A DNA stretch of 64,000 bases from Drosophila persimilis (taxonomy: Eukaryota > Arthropoda > Insecta > Diptera > Drosophilidae): the NCBI RefSeq assembly GCF_003286085.1, contig NW_020825312.1:682001-746000 (forward strand), in the 5' to 3' direction. The position numbers were made by a program, and so were the translations under genes. A model generated the notes under the pieces. The model worked only from the letters and a program-made list of their open reading frames with translations, made no database searches and was not told the DNA's origin. Shown here piece after piece: positions 13,077 through 23,117 of this stretch; within the stretch, counting starts at the first letter, position 1; each line of letters opens with the position of its first letter.

Positions 13077-13790
13077 CGAATATACCCGTTGCTCAAAGAG
13101 TATAGGGGTATATACGATTTGTGACGAAAGTGGATTTGTGTAACAACCAGAAGAAAGTGTGTCCAACCCCATATATATTCTTGATCAGCATAGCCAATTC
13201 GATATAAATATGTAGTCCTCAGGGACTAGAATAGCAAGAACAACCAAAGTTTGTATCCAGACTCTTGTGACTCCACTGTTACCAATTTGTTTCAAAATTT
13301 CGTCCCGCCCCTTTCGTCCCAACAAAGAACGAAAATCTTTGGCATTCTCAATTATGAAAATAAGAGAAAAAACTTCAAAATGTAGAATTAGTACTACTTA
13401 CTTACATTCAAATCTAGGAATCTATTCTAAGATCGAACGATCTAGCGACCACCTCCTTATAAACCCAAACAACCCATGGCATTATTTACCATGATAGAAA
13501 CGTGTTTCGAAAACTTTAGCTTGGCTTCTAATATATCACCAAGATCATGCACCAGGGTAATTCTCTCAAGAGAATCAACGCAAAGCATAGAAGGAGCCAA
13601 CAAGGGGTTAACAAATTTGCACAACATCACGACTGAAAGTTATTGAGATCGGGTTGCAAGCGAGAGTGAAATGAAATGTCCTTACCGGACACACAGCGAC
13701 AAAGAATGCGTGCGGGAGAGACAAACAGTCCTTGCGATTTGTGGATGTGTAGAGTCGCGGGCCTAGCTGCGACTCGCAACGTTTCCAGCA
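13077..13790 (+). mobile_element. Diverged SGM/DINE-1-like repeat in unit A
   Basis: It opens with ATATACCCGTTGCTCAAAGA and continues with AGTATAGGGGTATA and a GACC/AACCCCATA ... TATATTCTTGATCAGCAT module. The same module, in better-preserved form, appears at both ends of the element at 20,588-22,287. Internal segments (AGACTAGAATAGCAAGA, GTTTGTATCCAGACT, GCGTGCGGGAGAGACA) also match that element. Such modules are typical of the SGM/ISY/DINE-1 family of Helitron-like repeats in obscura-group flies. It is decayed and carries no coding capacity. The right limit is approximate. Confidence 0.6.
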
Positions 13791-13814
13791 CACTCTTCTA
13801 ATTTCTAATGTCGA

Positions 13815-14090
13815 TTATGTAGTCGTCTGCAGGATATTTTCGGACAGCCTCAACTTCTGGCACAGGGCGGCAGAACTCTTGCGCCTTTTGGTGCTGGTAT
13901 TCTGCAAGAGGTATGATATGCTGATCCTGGAGTCCATGAAGGACTCCTGGAACTCTGTTGCTGCTTGTGGCTATCCATGACGGTCATGACATTTCGAAAA
14001 GCAGCCCAAGCACTTAGCCCATGTATGTAAGATTGGTTCAGGATTGGGTCAGCTAGCCCATTGAAGAAGAAACAGTTGGTGACGGGGAAT
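13815..14090 (-). pseudogene. Unidentified coding-like remnant (unit A)
   Basis: Read on the minus strand, this stretch gives protein-like sequence in two adjacent frames. One reads NGLADPILNQSYIHGLSAWA and runs on to VMTVMDSHKQQQ. After a one-base frame change the next reads EFQESFMDSRISISYLLQN, then KRRKSSAALCQKLRL, and ends at a stop codon near 13,815. The frame change lies near 13,960-13,975. I do not recognise the family. It could be the decayed C-terminus of a host protein or of a transposon protein. Confidence 0.3.
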
Positions 14091-14401
14091 AGCAGCTACA
14101 GCAGATGAACAGCAGGTAAGCAAAACAGTAGAGAAGCCAGTGGTAATATGAGGAGTATTCTCAGAAATCATCCGAGATCGACCCATGCCGTTTCAATTAA
14201 TTGCTTGTATACTTTACCAGTATACAGAGATTTCATTTAATCATAAGCATTCAATTAAATAATATCTTACGTAATCAAAAGAACCAACAATCGAATTTCC
14301 CATTTTTAGTAATTAGCACCCACAGAAAATTAAATGAAAATGTTCTTCTCGTTAGCTTTTTGACGTTTTCTTTTCTTTCGATTCGTTTGATTCACACATT
14401 C

Positions 14402-14751
14402 CACACTGCAGTGAGTAAAAAAATGCACAACAAATTGAGCGAGAGTGACACCACATACACTCTCTCTCTGTCACAAAAATGACGTACAAAATGACAGGAG
14501 TCACTCGACAAATATGCCTTCAGTCAATGAGTCAGCAAATACACAAAGAAGCAGAAAAACTATTTTCATTTCGGCGAGAACAAATTTGAAAACAGGAGCC
14601 AGGCCGATTATTGCCATTTACATATTCAATATACATACCAGTCAAAATATTTTTTTGCTCAGTAATATAGTAAGTATTTGGAATATACAATTTTTGAATT
14701 ACAAATATAAAAAAAAAAACACCCCCCTGCACAGAAAAATCGAGCAACGAA
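14402..14751 (+). promoter_or_regulatory. Upstream region of BTBD9-like copy A
   Basis: This AT-rich leader is repeated at 18,323-18,672. It contains a GAGAG/CTCTCT cluster (about 14,438-14,470), a candidate initiator (ACTGCAGTGAGT near 14,405) and an A-run just before the ATG (14,708-14,718). No clear TATA box at a convincing spacing was found. The transcription start is not determined. Confidence 0.3.
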
Positions 14752-15861
14752 ATGAACCACGCCACTTCTTCGTCCTCCGTCGACATCATCCTCGGTGATC
14801 TTGTCTTGGAGGACATGGACCGCTTCTGCATGAACGAGCTCTTCTCGGACGTGTCCTTCCTTGTGGGGGATCAGAGCCTGCCGGCGCACTCCGTAATTCT
14901 AGCCGCGCGGAGTGAGTACTTCTGTGCCATGCTCTACGGAGGCATGTCCGTGTTAAATGAGCGCCAGATTCGACTGGAATCTGTGCCGCTGGAGGCATTC
15001 AAGGTAATCCTCCGCTATCTGTATTCGGGCAAGCTACACATATCCACACTGGACGCCAGCTGTGAAGTGCTCGGTTTGGCCAATATGTATTGCTTGCTGG
15101 AAGTCGAGTCGGCCCTAGTTAAACATCTGCTGGAGAATATGACCGTCAGCAACGTGTGGATGATCCTGGATATGGGTCACACCTATAATCTTTCTCAGTT
15201 GGCAAACGGGTGCCTGAAATATATCGACAACAATGGAGACCAAATGCTAGAGCACGACTCATTCCAAATGCTCTCGAAGCAATCACTTGAGGAAGTCCTC
15301 CGACGGGACACCTTCAAAGTCCGCGAAGTAAAAATCTTTAAGGCGGTATGCAAATGGAATCTGCACAATCCGAACGAGGATATCAAGTCAGTGATGTCGC
15401 TCGTGCGGCTTTCGCTTATGTCTGCCGATGAGTTAATACAGGTGGTGCGTCCTTCTAAGATCGTCGAGCCGGAAAAAATAGCCGTCGCCATTGAAAAAGC
15501 GCTTCTGCCGAAGAATCAGAATTTGCCCTATCGGTGCACTAATTACCCGGACAAGGATGTGAAATTTTTAAATTCCTCAACGGAAGGGATCTTTATCGAT
15601 CTGAGTTGGTGGTGGTTGATCAACTGCATGTGTCTTCTACCTGCTAAGCCCTTCGATACTTGGAACTGCGCCATGGAGGTCTCTTGCGACATGACCCACT
15701 GGGATCGCGCTGGAACTGGCACATTTCAATTAGCCATACATTGCGAATATATCACCTTCACAACGCGACCTGTTCGCTACATTCGCATGGTGGATACTGA
15801 GAGTGGACGTACAGATTTGATCAATTATGTGATGATCCAAGTTAAGCTAAAAAAAAACTAA
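14752..15861 (+). CDS. BTBD9-like BTB-BACK protein, copy A (369 aa, intronless)
   Basis: The protein starts with a BTB/POZ domain (about residues 20-125, with FSDVSFLVGDQSLPAHSVIL and SEYFCAMLYGGM). A BACK domain follows (about 135-240, with VRLSLMSADELIQVVRPS). The rest is a single discoidin-like segment (about 270-365, ending in RPVRYIRMVDTESG). This order is that of BTBD9, an adaptor of Cullin-3 ubiquitin ligases. BTBD9 proteins are about 600 residues with a second discoidin-like domain that is absent here. The gene has no intron and lies far from the usual BTBD9 context, which suggests an RNA-mediated copy. The start is the first ATG of the open frame, 5 bases after an AGCAACG context. 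Whether it still recruits Cullin-3 cannot be seen. It is identical in protein sequence to copy B. Confidence 0.82.
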   Translation: MNHATSSSSVDIILGDLVLEDMDRFCMNELFSDVSFLVGDQSLPAHSVILAARSEYFCAMLYGGMSVLNERQIRLESVPLEAFKVILRYLYSGKLHISTLDASCEVLGLANMYCLLEVESALVKHLLENMTVSNVWMILDMGHTYNLSQLANGCLKYIDNNGDQMLEHDSFQMLSKQSLEEVLRRDTFKVREVKIFKAVCKWNLHNPNEDIKSVMSLVRLSLMSADELIQVVRPSKIVEPEKIAVAIEKALLPKNQNLPYRCTNYPDKDVKFLNSSTEGIFIDLSWWWLINCMCLLPAKPFDTWNCAMEVSCDMTHWDRAGTGTFQLAIHCEYITFTTRPVRYIRMVDTESGRTDLINYVMIQVKLKKN

Positions 15862-16089
15862 GCTCCAAATATGTATTACAAATAACACAAAAAAAGGCGA
15901 AACAATTAAAAGAAGACTATAGCTATGAAAAATAGATTAAACTTATAATGGGACAAGAAATACTTCTCAAAAATGTATACAGGACATTAACTTGAAATTA
16001 AATACCCTTGCATAAACAAAATACAAAATGAGAACAATAATATAACAATAATAGATAAAAAGAATAAAAACAAATGGTGTACTCCCAAG

Positions 16090-16107
16090 GTCCCTGCTCG
16101 GGCGCCA
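16090..16107 (-). other. Primer-binding-site-like 18-mer of an LTR element (unit A)
   Basis: The plus strand reads GTCCCTGCTCGGGCGCCA, which has the form of the 3' end of a tRNA-Lys(UUU); I recall T in place of the central C in well-known versions. The adjacent base pair starts TGTAATTTTG, so on the minus strand an LTR would end in ...TTACA immediately before TGGCGCCCGAGC. This is the usual geometry of an LTR and its primer site. It marks the edge of an old LTR retrotransposon in minus orientation. The 2-3 kb of coding sequence expected beyond the primer site is missing; the BTBD9-like gene is there instead. Confidence 0.5.
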
Positions 16108-16570
16108 TGTAATTTTGCCAATCGAGTTGCGAATTAATTTTCATGTTGTAGAGTAAGGCTTGGGACGTTGGGGAAGTGCGGGCGGACCAACTGGTGTTTG
16201 ACGAAAAGAAGTTAACCTTTCTTGCTCTACTTTATAGTTTAAACTTTATCGACTATATTTATTACTATAATTAATTGGCGAATATCACTGTAGGGATATG
16301 CCTTTCAAATACTGGGTAAAAAACAAAATACAAATAAATAAAAATGGAGAGGGAACGTTGTGATTCGCGGCTTTACATATAAAGGTAAATTGGGTATAAA
16401 CCGCCCCCCCTTAGTCAGTATGTAGGCAGTATTACCATTTATGTAACCTATACAATATATTTTGTATAGAATTTTAGAATATTTTATCTGTTTCCATTTT
16501 TGATCATTTTGGCTACTGTTTTTTATACCTCTACATGACCATTATGTCTCGCTACCCTACCCCAGAGGGC
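16108..16570 (-). mobile_element. Probable solo or truncated LTR, unit A
   Basis: The sequence follows the primer-site-like 18-mer and begins with TG on the plus strand. Its outer end is not resolved; it may stop before or at the duplication boundary at 16,570. It is AT-rich and contains no open frame and a GC-rich C7 run near 16,405. Only the inner edge is supported, by its position next to the primer site. Confidence 0.35.
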
Positions 16571-16997
16571 CAAACGGCAACTTAACGCGGCCTCAAGAGC
16601 CGAAAGGAATTACCGTCCACTAATTAGTGGGTGCAAAAATGCAAGTGAATTTAATTAATTTTCCGCTGTTTTGAGCCTCGGCATCGGCAATAGGATTAGC
16701 GGGAAGGAAAGGCTTAAATTTAACTTCTGCTGCTTAGCCCATATACGCTTGAGTTAAACCCTAATTATGCTTTATTTAAATCATAAAGGGTGTGAACTCT
16801 ATATTTGTTCATTTTTTGAAGGCCGTAGTATGAAGTAGCAGAGACATGAACCCCAAATAAAGATAAAATTAATACAAGCTTGCAAAACGCTCCGCTGGGG
16901 GCGCCATCGCATCAGGTCACTCTCTTCCATTACTGTACGCTGGGGGCGCAAAATTCATTAACTGTTAGCATACATATGTACATATGTATGTATGAGA

Positions 16998-17711
16998 CGA
17001 ATATACCCGTTGCTCAAAGAGTATAGGGGTATATACGATTTGTGACGAAAGTGGATTTGTGTAACAACCAGAAGAAAGTGTGTCCAACCCCATATATATT
17101 CTTGATCAGCATAGCCAATTCGATATAAATATGTAGTCCTCAGGGACTAGAATAGCAAGAACAACCAAAGTTTGTATCCAGACTCTTGTGACTCCACTGT
17201 TACCAATTTGTTTCAAAATTTCGTCCCGCCCCTTTCGTCCCAACAAAGAACGAAAATCTTTGGCATTCTCAATTATGAAAATAAGAGAAAAAACTTCAAA
17301 ATGTAGAATTAGTACTACTTACTTACATTCAAATCTAGGAATCTATTCTAAGATCGAACGATCTAGCGACCACCTCCTTATAAACCCAAACAACCCATGG
17401 CATTATTTACCATGGTAGAAACGTGTTTCGAAAACTTTAGCTTGGCTTCTAATATATCACCAAGATCATGCACCAGGGTAATTCTCTCAAGAGAATCAAC
17501 GCAAAGCATAGAAGGAGCCAACAAGGGGTTAACAAATTTGCACAACATCACGACTGAAAGTTATTGAGATCGGGTTGCAAGCGAGAGTGAAATGAAATGT
17601 CCTTACCGGACACACAGCGACAAAGAATGCGTGCGGGAGAGACAAACAGTCCTTGCGATTTGTGGATGTGTAGAGTCGCGGGCCTAGCTGCGACTCGCAA
17701 CGTTTCCAGCA
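16998..17711 (+). mobile_element. Diverged SGM/DINE-1-like repeat in unit B
   Basis: This is the second copy of the repeat at 13,077-13,790, at a constant offset of 3,921 bp. It differs by isolated substitutions, for example G for A near 17,413. It was copied by the tandem duplication and was not an independent insertion. Confidence 0.6.
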
Positions 17712-17735
17712 CACTCTTCTAATTTCTAATGTCGA

Positions 17736-18011
17736 TTATGTAGTCGTCTGCAGGATATTTTCGGACAGCCTCAACTTCTGGCACAGGGCGGCAGAACTCT
17801 TGCGCCTTTTGGTGCTGGTATTCTGCAAGAGGTATGATATGCTGATCCTGGAGTCCATGAAGGACTCCTGGAACTCTGTTGCTGCTTGTGGCTATCCATG
17901 ACGGTCATGACATTTCGAAAAGCAGCCCAAGCACTTAGCCCATGTATGTAAGATTGGTTCAGGATTGGGTCAGCTAGCCCATTGAAGAAGAAACAGTTGG
18001 TGACGGGGAAT
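17736..18011 (-). pseudogene. Unidentified coding-like remnant (unit B)
   Basis: This is the duplicate of the minus-strand remnant in unit A, offset by 3,921 bp, with the same interrupted frame. The shared break shows that decay preceded the duplication. Confidence 0.3.
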
Positions 18012-18672
18012 AGCAGCTACAGCAGATGAACAGCAGGTAAGCAAAACAGTAGAGAAGCCAGTGGTAATATGAGGAGTATTCTCAGAAATCATCCGAGATC
18101 GAGCCATGCCGTTTCAATTAATTGCTTGTATACTTTACCAGTATACAGAGATTTCATTTAATCATAAGCATTCAATTAAATAATATCTTACGTAATCAAA
18201 AGAACCAACAATCGAATTTCCCATTTTTAGTAATTAGCACCCACAGAAAATTAAATGAAAATGTTCTTCTCGTTAGCTTTTTGACGTTTTCTTTTCTTTC
18301 GATTCGTTTGATTCACACATTCCACACTGCAGTGAGTAAAAAAATGCACAACAAATTGAGCGAGAGTGACACCACATACACTCTCTCTCTGTCACAAAAA
18401 TGACGTACAAAATGACAGGAGTCACTCGACAAATATGCCTTCAGTCAATGAGTCAGCAAATACACAAAGAAGCAGAAAAACTATTTTCATTTCGGCGAGA
18501 ACAAATTTGAAAACAGGAGCCAGGCCGATTATTGCCATTTACATATTCAATATACATACCAGTCAAAATATTTTTTTGCTCAGTAATATAGTAAGTATTT
18601 GGAATATACAATTTTTGAATTACAAATATAAAAAAAAAAACACCCCCCTGCACAGAAAAATCGAGCAACGAA

Positions 18673-19782
18673 ATGAACCACGCCACTTCTTCGTCCTCCG
18701 TCGACATCATCCTCGGTGATCTTGTCTTGGAGGACATGGACCGCTTCTGCATGAACGAGCTCTTCTCGGACGTGTCCTTCCTTGTGGGGGATCAGAGCCT
18801 GCCGGCGCACTCCGTAATTCTAGCCGCGCGGAGTGAGTACTTCTGTGCCATGCTCTACGGAGGCATGTCCGTGTTAAATGAGCGCCAGATTCGACTGGAA
18901 TCTGTGCCGCTGGAGGCATTCAAGGTAATCCTCCGCTATCTGTATTCGGGCAAGCTACACATATCCACACTGGACGCCAGCTGTGAAGTGCTCGGTTTGG
19001 CCAATATGTATTGCTTGCTGGAAGTCGAGTCGGCCCTAGTTAAACATCTGCTGGAGAATATGACCGTCAGCAACGTGTGGATGATCCTGGATATGGGTCA
19101 CACCTATAATCTTTCTCAGTTGGCAAACGGGTGCCTGAAATATATCGACAACAATGGAGACCAAATGCTAGAGCACGACTCATTCCAAATGCTCTCGAAG
19201 CAATCACTTGAGGAAGTCCTCCGACGGGACACCTTCAAAGTCCGCGAAGTAAAAATCTTTAAGGCGGTATGCAAATGGAATCTGCACAATCCGAACGAGG
19301 ATATCAAGTCAGTGATGTCGCTCGTGCGGCTTTCGCTTATGTCTGCCGATGAGTTAATACAGGTGGTGCGTCCTTCTAAGATCGTCGAGCCGGAAAAAAT
19401 AGCCGTCGCCATTGAAAAAGCGCTTCTGCCGAAGAATCAGAATTTGCCCTATCGGTGCACTAATTACCCGGACAAGGATGTGAAATTTTTAAATTCCTCA
19501 ACGGAAGGGATCTTTATCGATCTGAGTTGGTGGTGGTTGATCAACTGCATGTGTCTTCTACCTGCTAAGCCCTTCGATACTTGGAACTGCGCCATGGAGG
19601 TCTCTTGCGACATGACCCACTGGGATCGCGCTGGAACTGGCACATTTCAATTAGCCATACATTGCGAATATATCACCTTCACAACGCGACCTGTTCGCTA
19701 CATTCGCATGGTGGATACTGAGAGTGGACGTACAGATTTGATCAATTATGTGATGATCCAAGTTAAGCTAAAAAAAAACTAA
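18673..19782 (+). CDS. BTBD9-like BTB-BACK protein, copy B (369 aa, intronless)
   Basis: This is the second copy of the BTBD9-like gene, in the tandem unit B, with an identical predicted protein. It has a BTB domain at residues 20-125, a BACK domain at about 135-240, and one discoidin-like segment ending near residue 365. About 570 bp upstream of the ATG and 700 bp downstream are also duplicated, so both copies probably carry the same promoter and poly(A) region. Two intact identical copies imply a doubled dose or a very recent duplication. Confidence 0.82.
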   Translation: MNHATSSSSVDIILGDLVLEDMDRFCMNELFSDVSFLVGDQSLPAHSVILAARSEYFCAMLYGGMSVLNERQIRLESVPLEAFKVILRYLYSGKLHISTLDASCEVLGLANMYCLLEVESALVKHLLENMTVSNVWMILDMGHTYNLSQLANGCLKYIDNNGDQMLEHDSFQMLSKQSLEEVLRRDTFKVREVKIFKAVCKWNLHNPNEDIKSVMSLVRLSLMSADELIQVVRPSKIVEPEKIAVAIEKALLPKNQNLPYRCTNYPDKDVKFLNSSTEGIFIDLSWWWLINCMCLLPAKPFDTWNCAMEVSCDMTHWDRAGTGTFQLAIHCEYITFTTRPVRYIRMVDTESGRTDLINYVMIQVKLKKN

Positions 19783-20010
19783 GCTCCAAATATGTATTAC
19801 AAATAACACAAAAAAAGGCGAAACAATTAAAAGAAGACTATAGCTATGAAAAATAGATTAAACTTATAATGGGACAAGAAATACTTCTCAAAAATGTATA
19901 CAGGACATTAACTTGAAATTAAATACCCTTGCATAAACAAAATACAAAATGAGAACAATAATATAACAATAATAGATAAAAAGAATAAAAACAAATGGTG
20001 TACTCCCAAG

Positions 20011-20028
20011 GTCCCTGCTCGGGCGCCA
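20011..20028 (-). other. Primer-binding-site-like 18-mer of an LTR element (unit B)
   Basis: This is an exact repeat, 3,921 bp downstream, of the tRNA-Lys-type 18-mer of unit A, again abutting TGTAATTTTG. Confidence 0.5.
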
Positions 20029-20491
20029 TGTAATTTTGCCAATCGAGTTGCGAATTAATTTTCATGTTGTAGAGTAAGGCTTGGGACGTTGGGGAAGTGC
20101 GGGCGGACCAACTGGTGTTTGACGAAAAGAAGTTAACCTTTCTTGCTCTACTTTATAGTTTAAACTTTATCGACTATATTTATTACTATAATTAATTGGC
20201 GAATATCACTGTAGGGATATGCCTTTCAAATACTGGGTAAAAAACAAAATACAAATAAATAAAAATGGAGAGGGAACGTTGTGATTCGCGGCTTTACATA
20301 TAAAGGTAAATTGGGTATAAACCGCCCCCCCTTAGTCAGTATGTAGGCAGTATTACCATTTATGTAACCTATACAATATATTTTGTATAGAATTTTAGAA
20401 TATTTTATCTGTTTCCATTTTTGATCATTTTGGCTACTGTTTTTTATACCTCTACATGACCATTATGTCTCGCTACCCTACCCCAGAGGGC
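20029..20491 (-). mobile_element. Probable solo or truncated LTR, unit B
   Basis: This is the duplicate of the LTR-like segment of unit A. It ends at the duplication boundary CCCCAGAGGGC, after which unique flanking sequence begins. Confidence 0.35.
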
Positions 20492-20587
20492 GCAAACTGC
20501 ACGAGCAACAGTGTGTGACATAGACAGAGAAAGAGAATGAGTAAGCGCTTGGAAGGCGTTGCGTAGCCATTGCAATTTCATTTTTAT

Positions 20588-22287
20588 TCCCGATACTCAA
20601 AGAGTATAGGGGTATATTAGATTTGTAAAAGTGGATGTGTGTAACATTTACAAGAAAGCTTTTCCGACCCCATAAAGTATAGACAATCAATCTGTTCGTT
20701 TGTTCTCAGTTCTAGTTCTCAGAGACTATAAGAGCTATAGCAACAAAATGTTGTATCCAGACTTCTGTGATATCACAATTTCAAACGTTCCCGCTCGTTT
20801 GCTGGTGAAGGTTTGTGGGTTCGAAGAGTGCTGTGCTGGTCGTCGTTGCAGTCAAAGCGGTCCGATGTCCGTTTACCATGTATAGTTATTGTCTTCCGTT
20901 TTGGGTATTGTGCTTTCCGTGGGGTTCAATTTGACTTTATGTAGACGCTTTTCAATGTAAAGTAATAATAGGTTGGTCCTCAGCTGACGACATTTATTCA
21001 AGAACACCACACTTGTGGATATTCGGTTAACATAGCGTGCCGCCCTTAAACTGAGAGGAACATCTGGCCTACACCGTGAATGCATGTTAATGGTAAGCAG
21101 AGCGCTTTTAAATGAGAGAAGTCAGTACTAGATAGTTTATCCTATGTAGATCATATAAAGAACGAGGGGGAACGTTGTGAGTTGCTGCGGACACCGCAAC
21201 TCTACAGTTATACCCGATACTAAGTCAGTATGGCTTTCCTCCGGCAGACGCCGCTAATATTAAACGACACGACAAAGAGTGCGTGCGAGAGAGACAGAAA
21301 ATCAGTCTGAGCGTGACGTCGGGCGCTGCGTAGCCACTGCAAATTGATTTGTTCCTTTTGGCTACAAAAATTATCTGATCTGATCCAGATTCAGCAATCT
21401 GATAGATATGGTCGTTATCTATGATTCTCCGTTTTTAGTTTTTCTCGAATCTGCAATATTGTGGATGCAACAGATTTTCGTCCTTTGTGTGGGCGGAAGG
21501 GGGTGGGGCGAAATTTTGAGATACACGTTTTATAGTGAGATCTAAGAGAAGTGCGGATTCCAAATTTGGTTACTCTAGCGTTAATAGTCTTTGAGATTTG
21601 TGAATATCCCCAGATTTGCATCCTTTGCGGGGGCGGAAGGGGGTGTGGCGAAATTTTGAAACAAACTCGTCTCGGTCTGATATATTAGGAGTGTGGATAC
21701 CAAATTTGGTTGCTCTAGCTTTTATAGTCTCTGAGATCTAGGCGCTAATGTTTTACTCTAAGCAAAGCCGCCTATGCTACCTGTGTGTTAGAGAGAGACA
21801 GGGCGAGAAAAAATGAAATTGTTTTCTTGATGCTGGCTATAATAGTAATACGATCCAATTCAGATTCTGCAGTCTAAAAGATATGGTCATTCTCTACGAT
21901 TCTGCGTTTTTTGTTTTCTCGTATCTTTAAAATTGTGGATGCCACAGATTTTCGCCCTTTGTGGGGGTGGAAGTGGGCGGGGCAAAGTTTTGAAATATTT
22001 TTGTAGCAGTGACATATCACAGAAGTCTGGATCCAAAACATCGTTGCTCTAGCTCTTATAGTCTTTGAGCATTAGGCGCTGAAGGGGACGGACAGACGGA
22101 CAGACGGACAGACGGACGGACGGACAGACGGACAGACAGACATGGCTCAATCGACTCGGCTATTGATGCTGATCAAGAATATATATACTTTATGGGGTCG
22201 GAAACGATTCCTTCTGGACGTTACACACATCCACTTTTACCACAAATCTAATATACCCCAATACTCATTTTGAGTATCGGGTATAAA
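20588..22287. mobile_element. SGM/DINE-1-like element with inverted ends (1.7 kb)
   Basis: The left end reads CCCGATACTCAAAGAGTATA then GGGGTATATTAGATTTG, a GTGGATGTGTGTAAC module and GACCCCATAAAGTATA. The right end (about 22,150-22,287) carries the same modules in inverse order and orientation, ending ACTCATTTTGAGTATCGGGT. The inverted similarity runs inward for 200 bp or more (TTGTATCCAGACTTCTGTGA at 20,751 against TCACAGAAGTCTGGATCCAA near 22,018). A GACGGACA array lies at about 22,080-22,140 next to CATGGCTCAATCGACTCGGC. These are hallmarks of obscura-group SGM/ISY/DINE-1 Helitron-like repeats. There is no transposase or helicase frame, so it is non-autonomous. Confidence 0.65.
21460..22075. 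repeat. Internal tandem modules of the SGM/DINE-like element
   Basis: A module reading roughly TTTTCGTCCTTTGTGTGGGC, GGAAGGGGGTGGGGCGAAAT, then GGAT..CAAATTTGGTTGCTCTAGC and TTATAGTCTTTGAGAT occurs three times, near 21,470, 21,615 and 21,950, with substitutions and spacing changes. It is part of the surrounding element. Confidence 0.6.
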
Positions 22288-22429
22288 AATATAAATATCC
22301 CAGCTAAATCGACAGAATATTAAATTTGGGCAAACTCTTAAACTTACCATTCGCTCTAACAATTAGTTGCAACAAATTCAATCTGCAAGCAATTCACAAA
22401 GCAATAGATTTCAGTTTAGGTCCATATAA

Positions 22430-23117
22430 TAAGAGCACGACACCTGCAATAGGTCTTCAAGAACCATCAGGTTTTCCATTTAAAAAAAGCCAAACTCTCT
22501 ATCTGCAACAAAATCCCTTACCAACCATAGCAACCATGCTACTACACCCTACTAACGAGAAACATAATTACTAAATATTACAGAAAAATATCAAAGGCAA
22601 CGAAAAGAGAGATCAAACTGCCAAGCACACCTATAAATCGCCTCTCATTTATACCCCATTATATATATATATATATATATTTATACTAATAACAACAAAT
22701 ACATAACTTACTGCTTTAGGATGCACCTCAATAAAGAACACAAAAAACTAAAAGAAAAACTTCCTTCCTTTCTGTATCCCAAAAACAATATCCCCAGAAG
22801 ACATCATTTACTAATAAACAGAATCCGGCTGGGACACACTTAACTAACAAATGCCCATTACTTAGACAAAATCCTAATCAGCTGCTGTCCTTTCCGCAAT
22901 AGACCAAACACTAGCTTTATAAAATACTGTCTATCTTTCTCCCATAACAGATCTTCCACCCTTGCCAATTATAATCCAGTGCCTCTTCTTGCAAACTCCA
23001 CTATTCCCATTCATAATCTTATATTAGATTTCTCAAGCATAGAAAAAATATATATATGGATATTAAATAACAGTAATAAAATTTAAAAATGCAAAATAAA
23101 TTGTCTGTAAATATGCC

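Larger units (their letters stand above)
12584..16570 (+). repeat. Tandem duplication unit A (3,987 bp)
   Basis: Unit A is repeated head-to-tail as unit B at 16,573-20,491. Corresponding bases are 3,921 apart over nearly all of the unit and 3,989 apart at its left edge, because unit B lacks 68 bp. By eye only a handful of substitutions separate the copies, for example near 12,677, 12,810, 13,492 and 14,182. Each unit contains, in order: a block of TAATTA-rich non-coding DNA, an SGM/DINE-like repeat, a coding-like remnant on the minus strand, the BTBD9-like gene, and an LTR-element edge. The unit begins at AACGGCAACTTAACGCGG and ends at CCCCAGAGGGC. Confidence 0.93.
16573..20491 (+). repeat. 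Tandem duplication unit B (about 3,919 bp)
   Basis: This is the second copy of the tandem pair. It starts after a two-base junction following unit A's CCCCAGAGGGC, and ends with the same CCCCAGAGGGC at 20,491, after which the unique flank (GCAAACTGCACG) resumes. The flank and the unit start share the short similarity CAAAC/AAACGG, which could have served as microhomology for the rearrangement. The 369-codon gene inside is identical at protein level to that of unit A, so the event is young on an evolutionary scale or the region is an assembly duplication. Confidence 0.92.

Noticed and set aside
14532-14998. Minus-strand frames overlapping the start of the BTBD9-like gene
   Set aside because: They are antisense shadows with low-complexity Arg/Ser content; the plus frame carries clear BTB and BACK domains.
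22080-22141. Regularly spaced GACGGACA repeats as a CRISPR-like array
   Set aside because: The units are contiguous without spacers and belong to the well-known microsatellite of DINE/SGM-type elements; this is an animal genome.
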